Below, one piece after another: positions 8,192-16,327 of a DNA stretch of 43,139 nucleotides (the first letter of the stretch is position 1; every line of letters starts with the position of its first letter). Source of the stretch: Pirellulales bacterium (GTDB taxonomy: Bacteria > Planctomycetota > Planctomycetia > Pirellulales > DATAWG01); the NCBI GenBank assembly GCA_035939775.1, contig DASZFO010000110.1, forward strand, positions 1-43,139, in the 5' to 3' direction. A model generated the notes under the pieces. It was not told the DNA's origin and ran no database searches. It was given only the letters and a program-made list of their open reading frames with translations. The position numbers were made by a program, and so were the translations under genes.

Positions 8192-9643
8192 ATGACTGAA
8201 ATTCAGCTCTTTGCCAGTTCGGACGCCGACGCCTTGCTTCAGGCATTGCGGCATCTGAATCTCGAAAGCATCCTTCTGCCGGTGCTCTTTCAACTGGCGA
8301 TCATCGTGCTCGCCGCCCGCCTCTTTTTCGTGCTGTTTCGCAAGTTGCGGCAGCCGGGCGTGGTCGGGGAGATTGTGGCCGGATTGGTCCTCGGTCCATC
8401 GGTGCTCGGCTATTTTTGGCCGGGTGCGGAGGCGGCCATTTTCCATCCGAAGGTCGCGGGAGTCGATCCCCAGATCTTCGATATCGTCTTGCAGCAGACA
8501 TTTTCGATGATGGCTCAATTGGGGCTGATCTTCCTCCTGTTTTTGATTGGCCTGGGCTTCGATTTCAGTCATTTACGGCGGCAGGGGCGGGCGGCGGCGG
8601 CAATTTCGGCGGCCGGAGTAGCACTGCCGTTTCTCTTGGGCCTGGCGCTCGTGCCGCTGCTCATGCCGCACCTCGAACTGCATCCGGAGGGCGGGCCGGT
8701 TCCTCCGCTTGGCTTAGCGCTTTTTCTCGGGACGGCGTTATCGATCACGGCAGTCCCCGTGCTCGGGCGGATCATGATCGAATTGGGCATCACACGAACG
8801 CAGCTCGGCGCCGTCACGATCTCCGCCGCCGCGATCGATGACGCCGGCGGGTGGATTCTGCTTTCCACCGTGGCGGCGATCGTGGCGGGACGGTTCGAGA
8901 TCGGCAGCGTCCTGCTGCGCGTCGGATTAACGGCTGGTTTCGCGATCGCGATGGTATTCGTCGCCCGGCCGCTGTTGTTGAAGTGGACTGCCGGCGCCAT
9001 GCGTCGCGGCGGCGGCGATCTCGGCCTCAACGATTTGGCCCTGCTCATCGTCCTGATCCTCCTGGCATCGCTGGCCACCAGCTTGATCGGAATCTCGGCC
9101 GTGTTCGGGGCGTTTTTCGCGGGGGCGGTCCTGTCGAGCGACGAGCCATTCCGCGAGGCGGTAACTCGCCGGCTCAGCGATTTCATGACGGTCTTCTTCT
9201 TGCCGATCTTTTTCACTTATACGGGGCTGCGGACCGACATCGGCTCTCTGCATTCACTTTGGATGTGGATGCTGTGCTTGCTGGTGATCGCCGCGGCAGT
9301 CGTCGGCAAGCTCGTCGGCTGCGGCCTGGCGGCACGGTTGAGCGGGTTCTCGGCCCGCGAGTCGGGCTGCATTGGCGCGATGATGAATGCCCGCGGTTTG
9401 GTCGAGTTGATCGTGATCAACCTGGGCTACGAAATGCGTGTGATCCCCAAGAGCGTTTTCTGCATGTTGGTGCTGATGGCGGTCGTGACCACAATAATGA
9501 CCACTCCGATCTTGCTGCGGCTGATGCGCGGGACCGAGTTGGAGCCGTACATCCTGCGCTCGGGATTCCTGGCGAAGACGGTCGCATCGCCAGAGGAGCG
9601 CGCCCCACATACTCCCTCTCCCTCTGGGAGAGGGCCGGGGTGA
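8192..9643 (+). CDS. Cation/proton antiporter, CPA2 family (KefB/NapA-like)
   Basis: A polytopic inner-membrane protein of 483 residues with about 12 hydrophobic segments. It carries the CPA2 block with GEIVAGLVLGPSVLG near the N-terminus and the DDAGGW segment mid-protein, where the family's ion-binding acidic residues lie. It should exchange Na+ or K+ for protons. There is no C-terminal TrkA-N/RCK nucleotide-binding domain, unlike KefB/KefC. The last dozen residues (from APHTPSPS) are encoded by a dispersed palindromic repeat, which also supplies the stop codon. Confidence 0.92.
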   Translation: MTEIQLFASSDADALLQALRHLNLESILLPVLFQLAIIVLAARLFFVLFRKLRQPGVVGEIVAGLVLGPSVLGYFWPGAEAAIFHPKVAGVDPQIFDIVLQQTFSMMAQLGLIFLLFLIGLGFDFSHLRRQGRAAAAISAAGVALPFLLGLALVPLLMPHLELHPEGGPVPPLGLALFLGTALSITAVPVLGRIMIELGITRTQLGAVTISAAAIDDAGGWILLSTVAAIVAGRFEIGSVLLRVGLTAGFAIAMVFVARPLLLKWTAGAMRRGGGDLGLNDLALLIVLILLASLATSLIGISAVFGAFFAGAVLSSDEPFREAVTRRLSDFMTVFFLPIFFTYTGLRTDIGSLHSLWMWMLCLLVIAAAVVGKLVGCGLAARLSGFSARESGCIGAMMNARGLVELIVINLGYEMRVIPKSVFCMLVLMAVVTTIMTTPILLRLMRGTELEPYILRSGFLAKTVASPEERAPHTPSPSGRGPG

Positions 9644-9747
9644 GGGGATGCACCGCCGGCCCTTAAGCAAACCTAAATCAAATGTGCCCTCGCACGGCCG
9701 AAGGACACTTCCCCTCACCCAACCTCTCCCAGAGGGAGAGGAGTTCG
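9612..9747. repeat. Inverted pair of CTCTCCC-AGAGGGAGAGG repeats
   Basis: Copy 1 (9612-9647) contains CCCTCTGGGAGAGGGCCGGG and ends GTGAGGGG. Copy 2 (9711-9747) is its near reverse complement, beginning CCCCTCACCC and ending in AGAGGGAGAGGAGTTCG. Copy 1 overlaps the end of the antiporter gene. Together they can form a large stem between the convergent antiporter and trpA genes. Confidence 0.8.
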
Positions 9748-9797
9748 AACAACGCTCCTTAGCGCGAAGTGAAGGTGCTCGGCGTCACGCCGGATGG

Positions 9798-10595
9798 TCA
9801 CGGATTGAGCGCCGCGAGCATCTCCGCGGCGAAGTTGCCGACATCGGCGAGCACCTCGTCGCGCGGCTTGCTCTCGGCCTCGGCAATGCGGCGGACGATC
9901 GCCGAACCGATGATCAATCCGTCCGCCACCGGGGCCAGCGTGCGAACGTGCTCCGGACGGCTGATCCCGAAGCCGATACAGATCGGCAGCGGCGTTTGCA
10001 GCCGCAGCCAGTTGACGTTGTCGATTAGATCGGGCGGCAACTGGCCGCGCTCGCCGGTGATTCCGGTGACGGAAACATAGTACAAGAAACCGGTGGACGA
10101 CTCCGCAATCCGCAGCGCCCGCTCGCGCGGCGTCGTCGGCGTGACAAGCTGAATCAAGCTGAAACCTGCCGCGCGGCAGATGCGCGCCAGTGCCGCCGAT
10201 TCCTCGACGGGCAGATCGGGAACGATTGCCCCGGCGATCCCCGCCCCACCAGCGTCCTTCACATATCGCTCCAATCCGTGGCGATAGATGATCGCATAGC
10301 TCAGCATCGTCACCAGCGGCGCCGTGAGCGCCGGCGTGACGCCGTGGGCCATACTCAGAATCTGGGCCAGCTTGACCTTATGGGCGAGGGCTCGGGTGTA
10401 AGACGCCTGAATCACCGGCCCATCCGCGATCGGATCGCTATAGGGGATGCCCAGCTCGCAAAGATGGCAGCCTCGCCCGACCAGCTCGCGCAGCAGGGCA
10501 GCCGAAAACTCGAGATCGGGATCGCCGGCCGTGATGAACGGCATCAGCGCTTTGCGACCTTCGGCTCGAAGCTGGCGAAACAGCGCATCGATCAT
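9798..10595 (-). CDS. trpA: Tryptophan synthase alpha chain
   Basis: Cleaves indole-3-glycerol phosphate to indole and glyceraldehyde-3-phosphate in the cytoplasm and passes indole to TrpB. Family blocks seen are MPFITAGDPD near the N-terminus, CELGIPYSDPIADGPVIQ (with the catalytic Glu and Asp), GIAGAIVPDLPVEES and the phosphate-binding GFGIS. Start is the ATG at 10595 (MIDALFRQL); the longer frame to 10640 is repeat sequence. Length is 265 residues, normal for TrpA. It lies 76 bases downstream of trpB, with a palindromic repeat in the gap. Confidence 0.97.
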   Translation of the reverse strand: MIDALFRQLRAEGRKALMPFITAGDPDLEFSAALLRELVGRGCHLCELGIPYSDPIADGPVIQASYTRALAHKVKLAQILSMAHGVTPALTAPLVTMLSYAIIYRHGLERYVKDAGGAGIAGAIVPDLPVEESAALARICRAAGFSLIQLVTPTTPRERALRIAESSTGFLYYVSVTGITGERGQLPPDLIDNVNWLRLQTPLPICIGFGISRPEHVRTLAPVADGLIIGSAIVRRIAEAESKPRDEVLADVGNFAAEMLAALNP

Positions 10596-10600
10596 AATTG

Positions 10601-10656
10601 TAGTAGGCACGCTCCGCGTGCCGTAACCGCCGCGGCACACGGAGTGTGCCTGCTAC
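10601..10656. repeat. Palindromic repeat, GGCACGCTCCGCGTGCC family
   Basis: GTAGGCACGCTCCGCGTGCC is followed by its inverted form GGCACACGGAGTGTGCCTGC. It sits in the trpB-trpA intercistronic gap. Related copies are at 33340-33392 and 42937-43003. Confidence 0.8.
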
Positions 10657-10671
10657 TTCAGTGAATGAGAG

Positions 10672-11901
10672 CTAATAGGAAACTCCGCGCAACCGCGCGA
10701 TCTCCGCGGCGTCTTTGTCACCACGGCCGGAGAGACAGACGACAATCACATGATCTTTCGGCCGCTCGGTAGCGAGCCGCGCCGCCTCCGCCACCCCGTG
10801 CGAGCTTTCCAGGGCCGGCAGTATTCCCTCCTTGCTGGCGACCAAATCGAACGCCGCCAAAGCGTCCACGTCGCGGCAGCTTGTGTACCGCACTCGGCCC
10901 GTGTCTTTCCAATAGCTATGTTCCGGTCCGACTCCCGGATAGTCCAATCCGGCGGAGATGGAATGCACGTCGCAGGTTTGCCCGTCTTCGTCTTGCAACA
11001 CATAGCTGAAGCTGCCGTGCAGCACGCCGGGGGATCCAAACGACAGGGGCGCGGCATGATCGCCGGACCGGTCCGAGCGGCCACCCGCCTCGACTCCCAC
11101 AAGCTCGACCCCCGGCACTTCGATGAACGGATAAAACATCCCGGCGGCGTTGCTCCCGCCTCCGACCGACGCCACGACGAGATTTGGCATCCGCCCAAGC
11201 TGGGCGCGGCATTGATCGATCGTCTCCTCGCCGATCACCGATTGGAAATCGCGGACAATCCGCGGGAACGGGTGCGGGCCGACCACCGAGCCAAGGATAT
11301 AATGAGTGGTTTCGACCGAACTCATCCAATCGCGCATGGCTTCGTTGATCGCGTCGCGCAGGGTGCGCGAGCCGCTCGTCACCGGCCGCACCTCCGCCCC
11401 GAGCAGCTTCATGCTGAACACATTCGGCTTCTGCCGCCGAATGTCTTCCTCGCCCATGTAGACGACGCATTGCAGGCCAAAGCGCGCACAGGCCGTCGCC
11501 GTGGCCACGCCATGTTGCCCAGCCCCCGTTTCGGCGATCACGCGGCGCTTGCCCATCCGCACGGTAAGCAGGGCCTGACCGAGCGTGTTGTTGATCTTGT
11601 GCGCGCCGGTGTGATTGAGGTCTTCGCGCTTAAGATAGATTTGCGCCCCACCGCAATGCTCGCTCAGCCGCTCGGCATGATAGAGTGGCGACGGCCGGCC
11701 GACGTAGTGCCGCAGCAGCCGCTTCAGTTCATTTCGAAACCGCTCGTCGCCGCGCGCCGCTTCGTATTGCGCCGCCAGTTCGTCGAGCGCTCGAGTCAAC
11801 GTTTCGGGGACAAATCGCCCGCCATAATCCCCGAACCGTCCGGCCTCGGTCGGCACATGTCTGGCGGCGGGCATGTCGGCGGCGGAGCGGGAAGGCGGCA
11901 T
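10672..11901 (-). CDS. trpB: Tryptophan synthase beta chain
   Basis: Pyridoxal-phosphate enzyme that condenses indole with serine to make tryptophan, in an alpha2-beta2 complex with TrpA. The PLP lysine lies in HTGAHKINN, and the phosphate-binding glycine loop is GGGSNAAG. N-terminal [12 protein letters not shown] and the later [13 protein letters not shown]-like block match the TrpB1 type. Length (409) is normal; the first 25 residues are a non-conserved extension. It is the first gene of a trpB-trpA pair; no other trp genes are adjacent. Confidence 0.97.
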   Translation of the reverse strand: MPPSRSAADMPAARHVPTEAGRFGDYGGRFVPETLTRALDELAAQYEAARGDERFRNELKRLLRHYVGRPSPLYHAERLSEHCGGAQIYLKREDLNHTGAHKINNTLGQALLTVRMGKRRVIAETGAGQHGVATATACARFGLQCVVYMGEEDIRRQKPNVFSMKLLGAEVRPVTSGSRTLRDAINEAMRDWMSSVETTHYILGSVVGPHPFPRIVRDFQSVIGEETIDQCRAQLGRMPNLVVASVGGGSNAAGMFYPFIEVPGVELVGVEAGGRSDRSGDHAAPLSFGSPGVLHGSFSYVLQDEDGQTCDVHSISAGLDYPGVGPEHSYWKDTGRVRYTSCRDVDALAAFDLVASKEGILPALESSHGVAEAARLATERPKDHVIVVCLSGRGDKDAAEIARLRGVSY

Positions 11902-12030
11902 TGGAAAACCCTAAGCGAGGCGAGCGCGGTGCGTAAGCCCTCCATTGTTAATCGCCCGCCGCGCCGGTCAAGCCCTGCAAGGCGCTTGCGAGCGTGCCAT
12001 TGTCGGCCCAGTCGGAATTGCCTGTCGACA

Positions 12031-12338
12031 AACTCCTCTCCCTCAGGGAGAGGCTGGGTGAGGGGAAGCGCCAAACGGCTCCACCGTCGCGTGCTTTGTT
12101 ATTTCTGCAACGGCAATTTGCTAGAATCGGAAGTCAGTCGCTCAAGCTGATTCTTCGCAGGTCAATCCATGCCGGAAAAATACCGTCTGCAATCACAACA
12201 AACCGCCGATCGTGTGCACCGACTCCGCGAACAGGCGTTCGCAGACATTCTTCTCGCATGTGGAATTGATCCAGATTCGGGGCCGCGCCGAGCGGACGCA
12301 AGGCACCCTCACCCCGCCCCTCTCCCAGAGGGAGATTC
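12031..12338. repeat. Two further CTCTCCC-AGAGGGAGAGG repeats
   Basis: Copies at 12031-12064 (CTCCTCTCCCTCAGGGAGAG) and 12305-12338 (CTCTCCCAGAGGGAGATTCG) are in opposite orientation. The second ends two bases before the mutM ATG and therefore occupies its ribosome-binding region. Confidence 0.75.
12119..12127 (+). promoter_or_regulatory. Extended -10-like element TGCTAGAAT upstream of mutM
   Basis: A TGn-TAGAAT motif in the trpB/mutM gap. The same motif occurs at 38768-38776, and TGCTAGAGT at 16260-16268, each in a gap. No convincing -35 is paired with it. Confidence 0.3.
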
Positions 12339-12340
12339 GC

Positions 12341-13189
12341 ATGCCCGAACTGCCTGAAGTCGAGACGATGCGCCGCGGCATCCTGGGGATCGTCGGTAGC
12401 CGAATCGCTGGCGTCGAGCGAGCGCGCTGCCGCCGCCGGCCGATCGCGATTGAACCCGCCCTGAATCGATTTCGGCGAACAGCGGTGGGCGCGACGATCG
12501 CGGGCATCGGGCGGATCGGCAAGCGAGTCGTCGTCCAGCTCGACCGCGACGCGGCAATTGTCTTCGAGCCGCGGATGACAGGGTTGGTGCTGCTGACCGA
12601 GCCGCCGACGCTCGAACACCTGCGGCTACGAATCAAACTGGACGCCGGTCCGGCAAAAGAGTTGCTCTATTGGGACCGCCGTGGTCTCGGTTCCGTGCGG
12701 CTGCTCTCCAATGCGGAACTCGCTGATCGCTTTGACGAATCGACCCTCGGCCCGGACGCGCTGGCAATTTCCGCCGAGCAATTGGCCGAGCGACTGGGCG
12801 CGAGTCGCCGCGCGATCAAGGTGGCCCTGCTCGATCAGCGAGCCGTCGCCGGAATCGGAAACCTGTACGCCGCCGAAATCCTGCATCGCGCCGGCATTCA
12901 TCCAGCCCGGCGCTGTGATCGATTGAAAGCCACCCACTGGCGGCAACTCCAGTCAGCCATCGTCGAGATTCTCCAAACGGCCATTCGCTTCGAGGGTTCC
13001 ACGCTTGGCGACGGCACGTATCGCAACGCCTTGAACCAGTCCGGCGGCTATCAAAACCATCATCGCGTTTACGACCGGGCCGGCGAACCGTGCGTCAACT
13101 GCGGCGCGGGCCGAATCGAGCGGATCGTGCAAGCCCAACGCGCCACCTTCTTCTGCCCCAAGTGCCAGCCCCGCCGTCAGAACGCCTAA
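12341..13189 (+). CDS. mutM: Formamidopyrimidine-DNA glycosylase
   Basis: Base-excision repair enzyme that removes 8-oxoguanine and formamidopyrimidines and nicks the strand. The start at 12341 gives MPELPEVET, where Pro2 is the catalytic Schiff-base residue and Glu3 assists. The helix-two-turn-helix block GIGNLYAAEILHRAGIHP and the C-terminal zinc finger (CVNC, then FFCPKC) are intact. At 282 residues it is full length. The TAA stop is part of a GCCTAAC repeat end, so the repeat supplies the stop codon. The frame is open for 43 codons upstream, but that part is repeat-derived. Confidence 0.97.
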   Translation: MPELPEVETMRRGILGIVGSRIAGVERARCRRRPIAIEPALNRFRRTAVGATIAGIGRIGKRVVVQLDRDAAIVFEPRMTGLVLLTEPPTLEHLRLRIKLDAGPAKELLYWDRRGLGSVRLLSNAELADRFDESTLGPDALAISAEQLAERLGASRRAIKVALLDQRAVAGIGNLYAAEILHRAGIHPARRCDRLKATHWRQLQSAIVEILQTAIRFEGSTLGDGTYRNALNQSGGYQNHHRVYDRAGEPCVNCGAGRIERIVQAQRATFFCPKCQPRRQNA

Positions 13190-13274
13190 CAAGTCCGGCG
13201 GGGACTGTCCCATTTTGCGCAGTCCGCGGAGCAAAACGGGGACTGTCCCCTTCTCCCAGCCGGATTTGTTAGGC
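13184..13274. repeat. MITE-like palindrome, GCCTAAC-ended GGGGACTGTCCCC family
   Basis: Begins GCCTAACAAGTCCGGCGGGG and ends CCGGATTTGTTAGGC, with internal GGGGACTGTCCC and AACGGGGACTGTCCCC. The termini are complementary. Related copies are at 24911-25020 and 26184-26283, and a variant is at 26289-26346. Confidence 0.85.
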
Positions 13275-13369
13275 GCCGTGAGCACCTGGTGCGAGTTATT
13301 CATTGACAAAACCGTCCTATACTTTGATTGCAAGCGGAATGCGCTCCGACCTCTAATCCCCAATTCAAT

Positions 13370-14767
13370 ATGGCAACCGACACCCTTGAGCACGCCGAAT
13401 CGCTGTTGGCGGCGTTGAAGCTCGATGATGGATTTCGCCCTCAAGAACCTCGCTCCGAGGAAGATAGTGGACTGAGTGCGACGCTGATCGAAGATCTGGC
13501 ATTGAAATACCTCTCAGGAAAAGGCGCGGCGAGCGGTCGGGCAATTGCCGACCATCTTTGCTTGCCGTTGGTCGTGCTCGAAAATCGTTATGCGGCAATG
13601 CGGACTCGGCAGGAGATTTCGCCCGTCAGCTCGGGCATGCTAGGCGACCACGTGTACCGATTGACCGACCAAGGTCGCGACAGGGCGCTGCGCGCGATTC
13701 ATGAATGTGCTTACGCCGGTCCGGCGCCGGTGCCGCTGGAAGATTATGTCAACTCGGTTCGGGCCCAAAACATTCGCAGCGAAAAGCCGCGTCGCAAGCA
13801 TTTGGAAACGGCGTTCTCCGACATTCTTGTTTCGCCAGAACTTTTGGGCCAACTTGGGCCGGCGATCAATGCGGGCAAAGGAATGTTCATCTATGGCCCT
13901 CCGGGAAACGGAAAAACGACCATTGCTCAGCGAATTACCCGTTGTTTCGGGCAAACGATCTTCGTCCCTCACGCGATCGTCGAAGACGGCCAGATCATCA
14001 AGCAGTTCGATGGCGCATGTCATCAGCAGGTCCGTTCGGCGACGGAGAGCTTGCTGAGGAACGCCGAATTCGATCGTCGTTGGGTCCGAATCCAACGGCC
14101 GACGGTCGTGGTCGGCGGCGAATTGACGATGGATAACTTGGAGTTGAAACACAACGCAGTTTCAAACGTCAGCGAAGCGTCGCTGCAACTTAAGAGCAAC
14201 TGCGGCTGCCTCTTGATCGACGACTTTGGGCGTCAGCGCGTGAACCCCGACGAGCTATTGAACCGCTGGATCGTGCCGCTCGAAAACCAGGTCGACTACC
14301 TGACGCTCGCCAATGGCAAGAAGATCGAGGTGCCGTTCGAGCAACTGATCATTTTCTCGACAAATCTTGAACCGGATAAGCTCGCCGACGATGCGTTCCT
14401 GCGCCGCATCCCTTTCAAAATCGAGATCGGGGCTCCGACCAACGAAGAGTTTCACATGCTCTGGCAATTGGTGGCAAACAAACAGCACATCGACTGCCCG
14501 CCGGAGATGGTGGATTACCTCATTCGCAAGCACTACGCGGCCTGTTCGCGCCCCTTGCGACGCTGCCATGCTCGCGATTTGCTCGAGCAAATCCAGCATT
14601 ATTGCGAATACAATGAAACGGATCCGACCGTCAACGAGCAGCATCTCGACTACGCGGTCCGCAACTATTTCACCGCGTTGCGGGGCGACCAGACCGAGCG
14701 AGCAGTCCCCGAGCAGGCAAGTGAAACTGCTATTGATCGGTGCCAGACGCTAGCTCGAACTCGTTGA
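13370..14767 (+). CDS. AAA+ ATPase with N-terminal winged-helix-like region
   Basis: A cytoplasmic P-loop ATPase of 465 residues. Walker A is GPPGNGKT (176-183), Walker B is CLLIDDFG (280-287), sensor 1 is IIFSTN (327-332) and an Arg-finger candidate is RRIPFK (345-350). Residues 35-110 look like a helix-turn-helix or winged-helix domain. The ATG at 13370 is chosen over a TTG at 13328 because it opens directly on the helical N-terminus. The last 38 bases overlap the 3' end of the opposite-strand REC-domain gene. The substrate is unknown; the neighbours suggest a part in a kinase/FHA signalling locus. Confidence 0.85.
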   Translation: MATDTLEHAESLLAALKLDDGFRPQEPRSEEDSGLSATLIEDLALKYLSGKGAASGRAIADHLCLPLVVLENRYAAMRTRQEISPVSSGMLGDHVYRLTDQGRDRALRAIHECAYAGPAPVPLEDYVNSVRAQNIRSEKPRRKHLETAFSDILVSPELLGQLGPAINAGKGMFIYGPPGNGKTTIAQRITRCFGQTIFVPHAIVEDGQIIKQFDGACHQQVRSATESLLRNAEFDRRWVRIQRPTVVVGGELTMDNLELKHNAVSNVSEASLQLKSNCGCLLIDDFGRQRVNPDELLNRWIVPLENQVDYLTLANGKKIEVPFEQLIIFSTNLEPDKLADDAFLRRIPFKIEIGAPTNEEFHMLWQLVANKQHIDCPPEMVDYLIRKHYAACSRPLRRCHARDLLEQIQHYCEYNETDPTVNEQHLDYAVRNYFTALRGDQTERAVPEQASETAIDRCQTLARTR

Positions 14768-16145
14768 CCAGCGAGCCGACGAGGAGGCTTCGAGAATCGT
14801 CCAGGGACGGTTCGTCGCTCGAGAAAGTAGCCGAATTGATCGGCTCGATGAGCGATAAGAACCCGCTGCAGGTGAGATATCCGATGGGGCGATGTTCGGC
14901 CACGACGACCATGATCAGGCAGCCTTGGGTCGAAAACGCTTCGTAGATCTCGGGAAACGCCGCATTGTGTGCGATGGTGACGGGTTGGGTGAGGGCTTCG
15001 CCTCCCTTGGAGTTCGGTTCCCACGCGGCGAATGCGTCGGTCGCCGGCGCCGGCGAGGCAACGCCGACCAATCGACCTTCGCGATCGACGAACGGCCACA
15101 CGGGCGCCCCACTGCGCCGCAGAGCGGCGAGCATCGCCTGATTCGCTGAATCGCGATCGAGCACCGCGGGAAACGGCTCCATGATGTCTTGCGCGATTAC
15201 GTTCGCAAACGGGCTGCCAGCGGCGAGTTCGTTCTGCCAACTTGATAGCTCTTGCGCAAACTCGTTTTGTTCAATGGCGCAGTCGCCGCCCGATTGCTTG
15301 GCGATCGACAACGTTTCTTGCCCCTGCTCCAAGAGTTGTTCGGAGCTGACGCCGACCCGCCACGGCACGATCGCCGTGGTCACTGATAGCCGAGCGCGCG
15401 ATTCGCGATCGACCTGAGCGGCACGAAAACCATGAGCGACTTGCTCGGCAATGACGCGGGCCGCGGCCGCCGTTCGGCCCGGCAACAAAACCTGGAAAGT
15501 TCCGTCGTCGATGTAAGCCGCAATCGCCTGGCCGCTCGCGTTGTGTTGAATCGACTTTGCCAGCGCCGCGAGCAGGCTCCGTGCGGCGGATTCACCCTCC
15601 TCGCGACAAAGTCCCGCGAAGAAATCAATCGACGTGGTGATCAAAGTGTGTCCCAAGGTGACTGATTTTCCTTCGGTTGCAAACTTGCTCAGCTTGCGCA
15701 AAAGACCACGCACGGAATACATTCCGGGCAGCCGGCTTCTGGAAGATTGGGACCGCATTCGGTTTTCGAACTCAAGAATTCGGGCGCCGGCTCGAATTCG
15801 GGCCAACAGTTCGCCTCGACTGACCGGAACGCGCAAGGCATCGTTCGCGCCGGCGGCAAACCAAGCCGTCAAATCCATGGACGCCGCCGGGTCGTACAGG
15901 AAAATCCGATAAACCGGGTTGTCCGAGCGGTGCGCAAGCGTGGCTTGCGTGGGACCGGATATCGAACGTCCGTCGAAAAGGACAAAGTCGGTTTCACCGA
16001 ATTGCCGCCATGCCGCGCTTTCACCGACGTCTTTGCTCGTTACAACCGTGTAGCCGACGGCGGTCAGCATCCAAGATAAGTCGTGCAGAACGCCTGTATC
16101 GGGGGAAACGATCACAATTCTCAAGGGGCGCGCAGGATTCGACAT
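14730..16145 (-). CDS. Receiver - degenerate GGDEF - CBS-pair signalling protein
   Basis: Residues 8-125 resemble a response-regulator receiver: the acceptor-position Asp is D58 (DFVLFDG), but the usual Lys-Pro near the end is Val-Pro (V106-P107). Residues about 165-300 align with a diguanylate cyclase fold, with the GGDEF signature reduced to DDGTF (213-217), so it should not make cyclic di-GMP. Residues 317-435 look like two CBS modules (QDIMEPFPAVLDRD, then LTQPVTIAHNAAF), which in other proteins bind adenine nucleotides. It is transcribed divergently from the FHA-kinase pair and convergently with the AAA gene. The role is inferred to be non-enzymatic signal integration. Confidence 0.75.
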   Translation of the reverse strand: MSNPARPLRIVIVSPDTGVLHDLSWMLTAVGYTVVTSKDVGESAAWRQFGETDFVLFDGRSISGPTQATLAHRSDNPVYRIFLYDPAASMDLTAWFAAGANDALRVPVSRGELLARIRAGARILEFENRMRSQSSRSRLPGMYSVRGLLRKLSKFATEGKSVTLGHTLITTSIDFFAGLCREEGESAARSLLAALAKSIQHNASGQAIAAYIDDGTFQVLLPGRTAAAARVIAEQVAHGFRAAQVDRESRARLSVTTAIVPWRVGVSSEQLLEQGQETLSIAKQSGGDCAIEQNEFAQELSSWQNELAAGSPFANVIAQDIMEPFPAVLDRDSANQAMLAALRRSGAPVWPFVDREGRLVGVASPAPATDAFAAWEPNSKGGEALTQPVTIAHNAAFPEIYEAFSTQGCLIMVVVAEHRPIGYLTCSGFLSLIEPINSATFSSDEPSLDDSRSLLVGSLVNEFELASGTDQ

Positions 16146-16259
16146 GGATTTACCTATTCAGATGCCCCGGTTTGGCCGTTTGGTCCGCTTTCAACTTTAG
16201 CATGGGACGGTCTCGTCCGCCGGAAACCGCCGTAGAATTGCGCCGGAACTCGCGCCGAG

Positions 16260-16268
16260 TGCTAGAGT
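16260..16268 (+). promoter_or_regulatory. Extended -10-like element TGCTAGAGT before the FHA gene
   Basis: A TGn-TAGAGT motif in the 182-base divergent gap between the REC and FHA genes. It resembles the TGCTAGAAT found at 12119 and 38768. Confidence 0.25.
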
Positions 16269-16327
16269 TGGATTGAGGCGTTCCACGCCTCCGCTCGAGC
16301 GACCGGGAAACTGGCCTCGCGCTAATC

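Larger units (their letters stand above)
11902..12340. other. Intergenic stretch between trpB and mutM
   Basis: Holds two copies of the CTCTCCC-type repeat (12031-12064 and 12305-12338), an extended -10-like TGCTAGAAT at 12119-12127 that could start mutM transcription, and an open frame of 62 codons at 12169-12357. That frame runs into the repeat and the start of mutM and has no recognised homology. Confidence 0.5.

Noticed and set aside
10750-12150. A 466-codon open frame opposite trpB and its upstream gap
   Set aside because: It is antisense to an unmistakable trpB; such long frames arise from high GC third positions. No domain is visible.
12169-12357. Possible 62-residue protein before mutM
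   Set aside because: It runs into the CTCTCCC repeat and past the mutM start; no ribosome site and no recognisable homology.
13302-13323. TTGACA and TATACT before the AAA+ gene as a promoter
   Set aside because: They are only about 10 bases apart, too close for a -35/-10 pair; either may act with another partner, but none is convincing.
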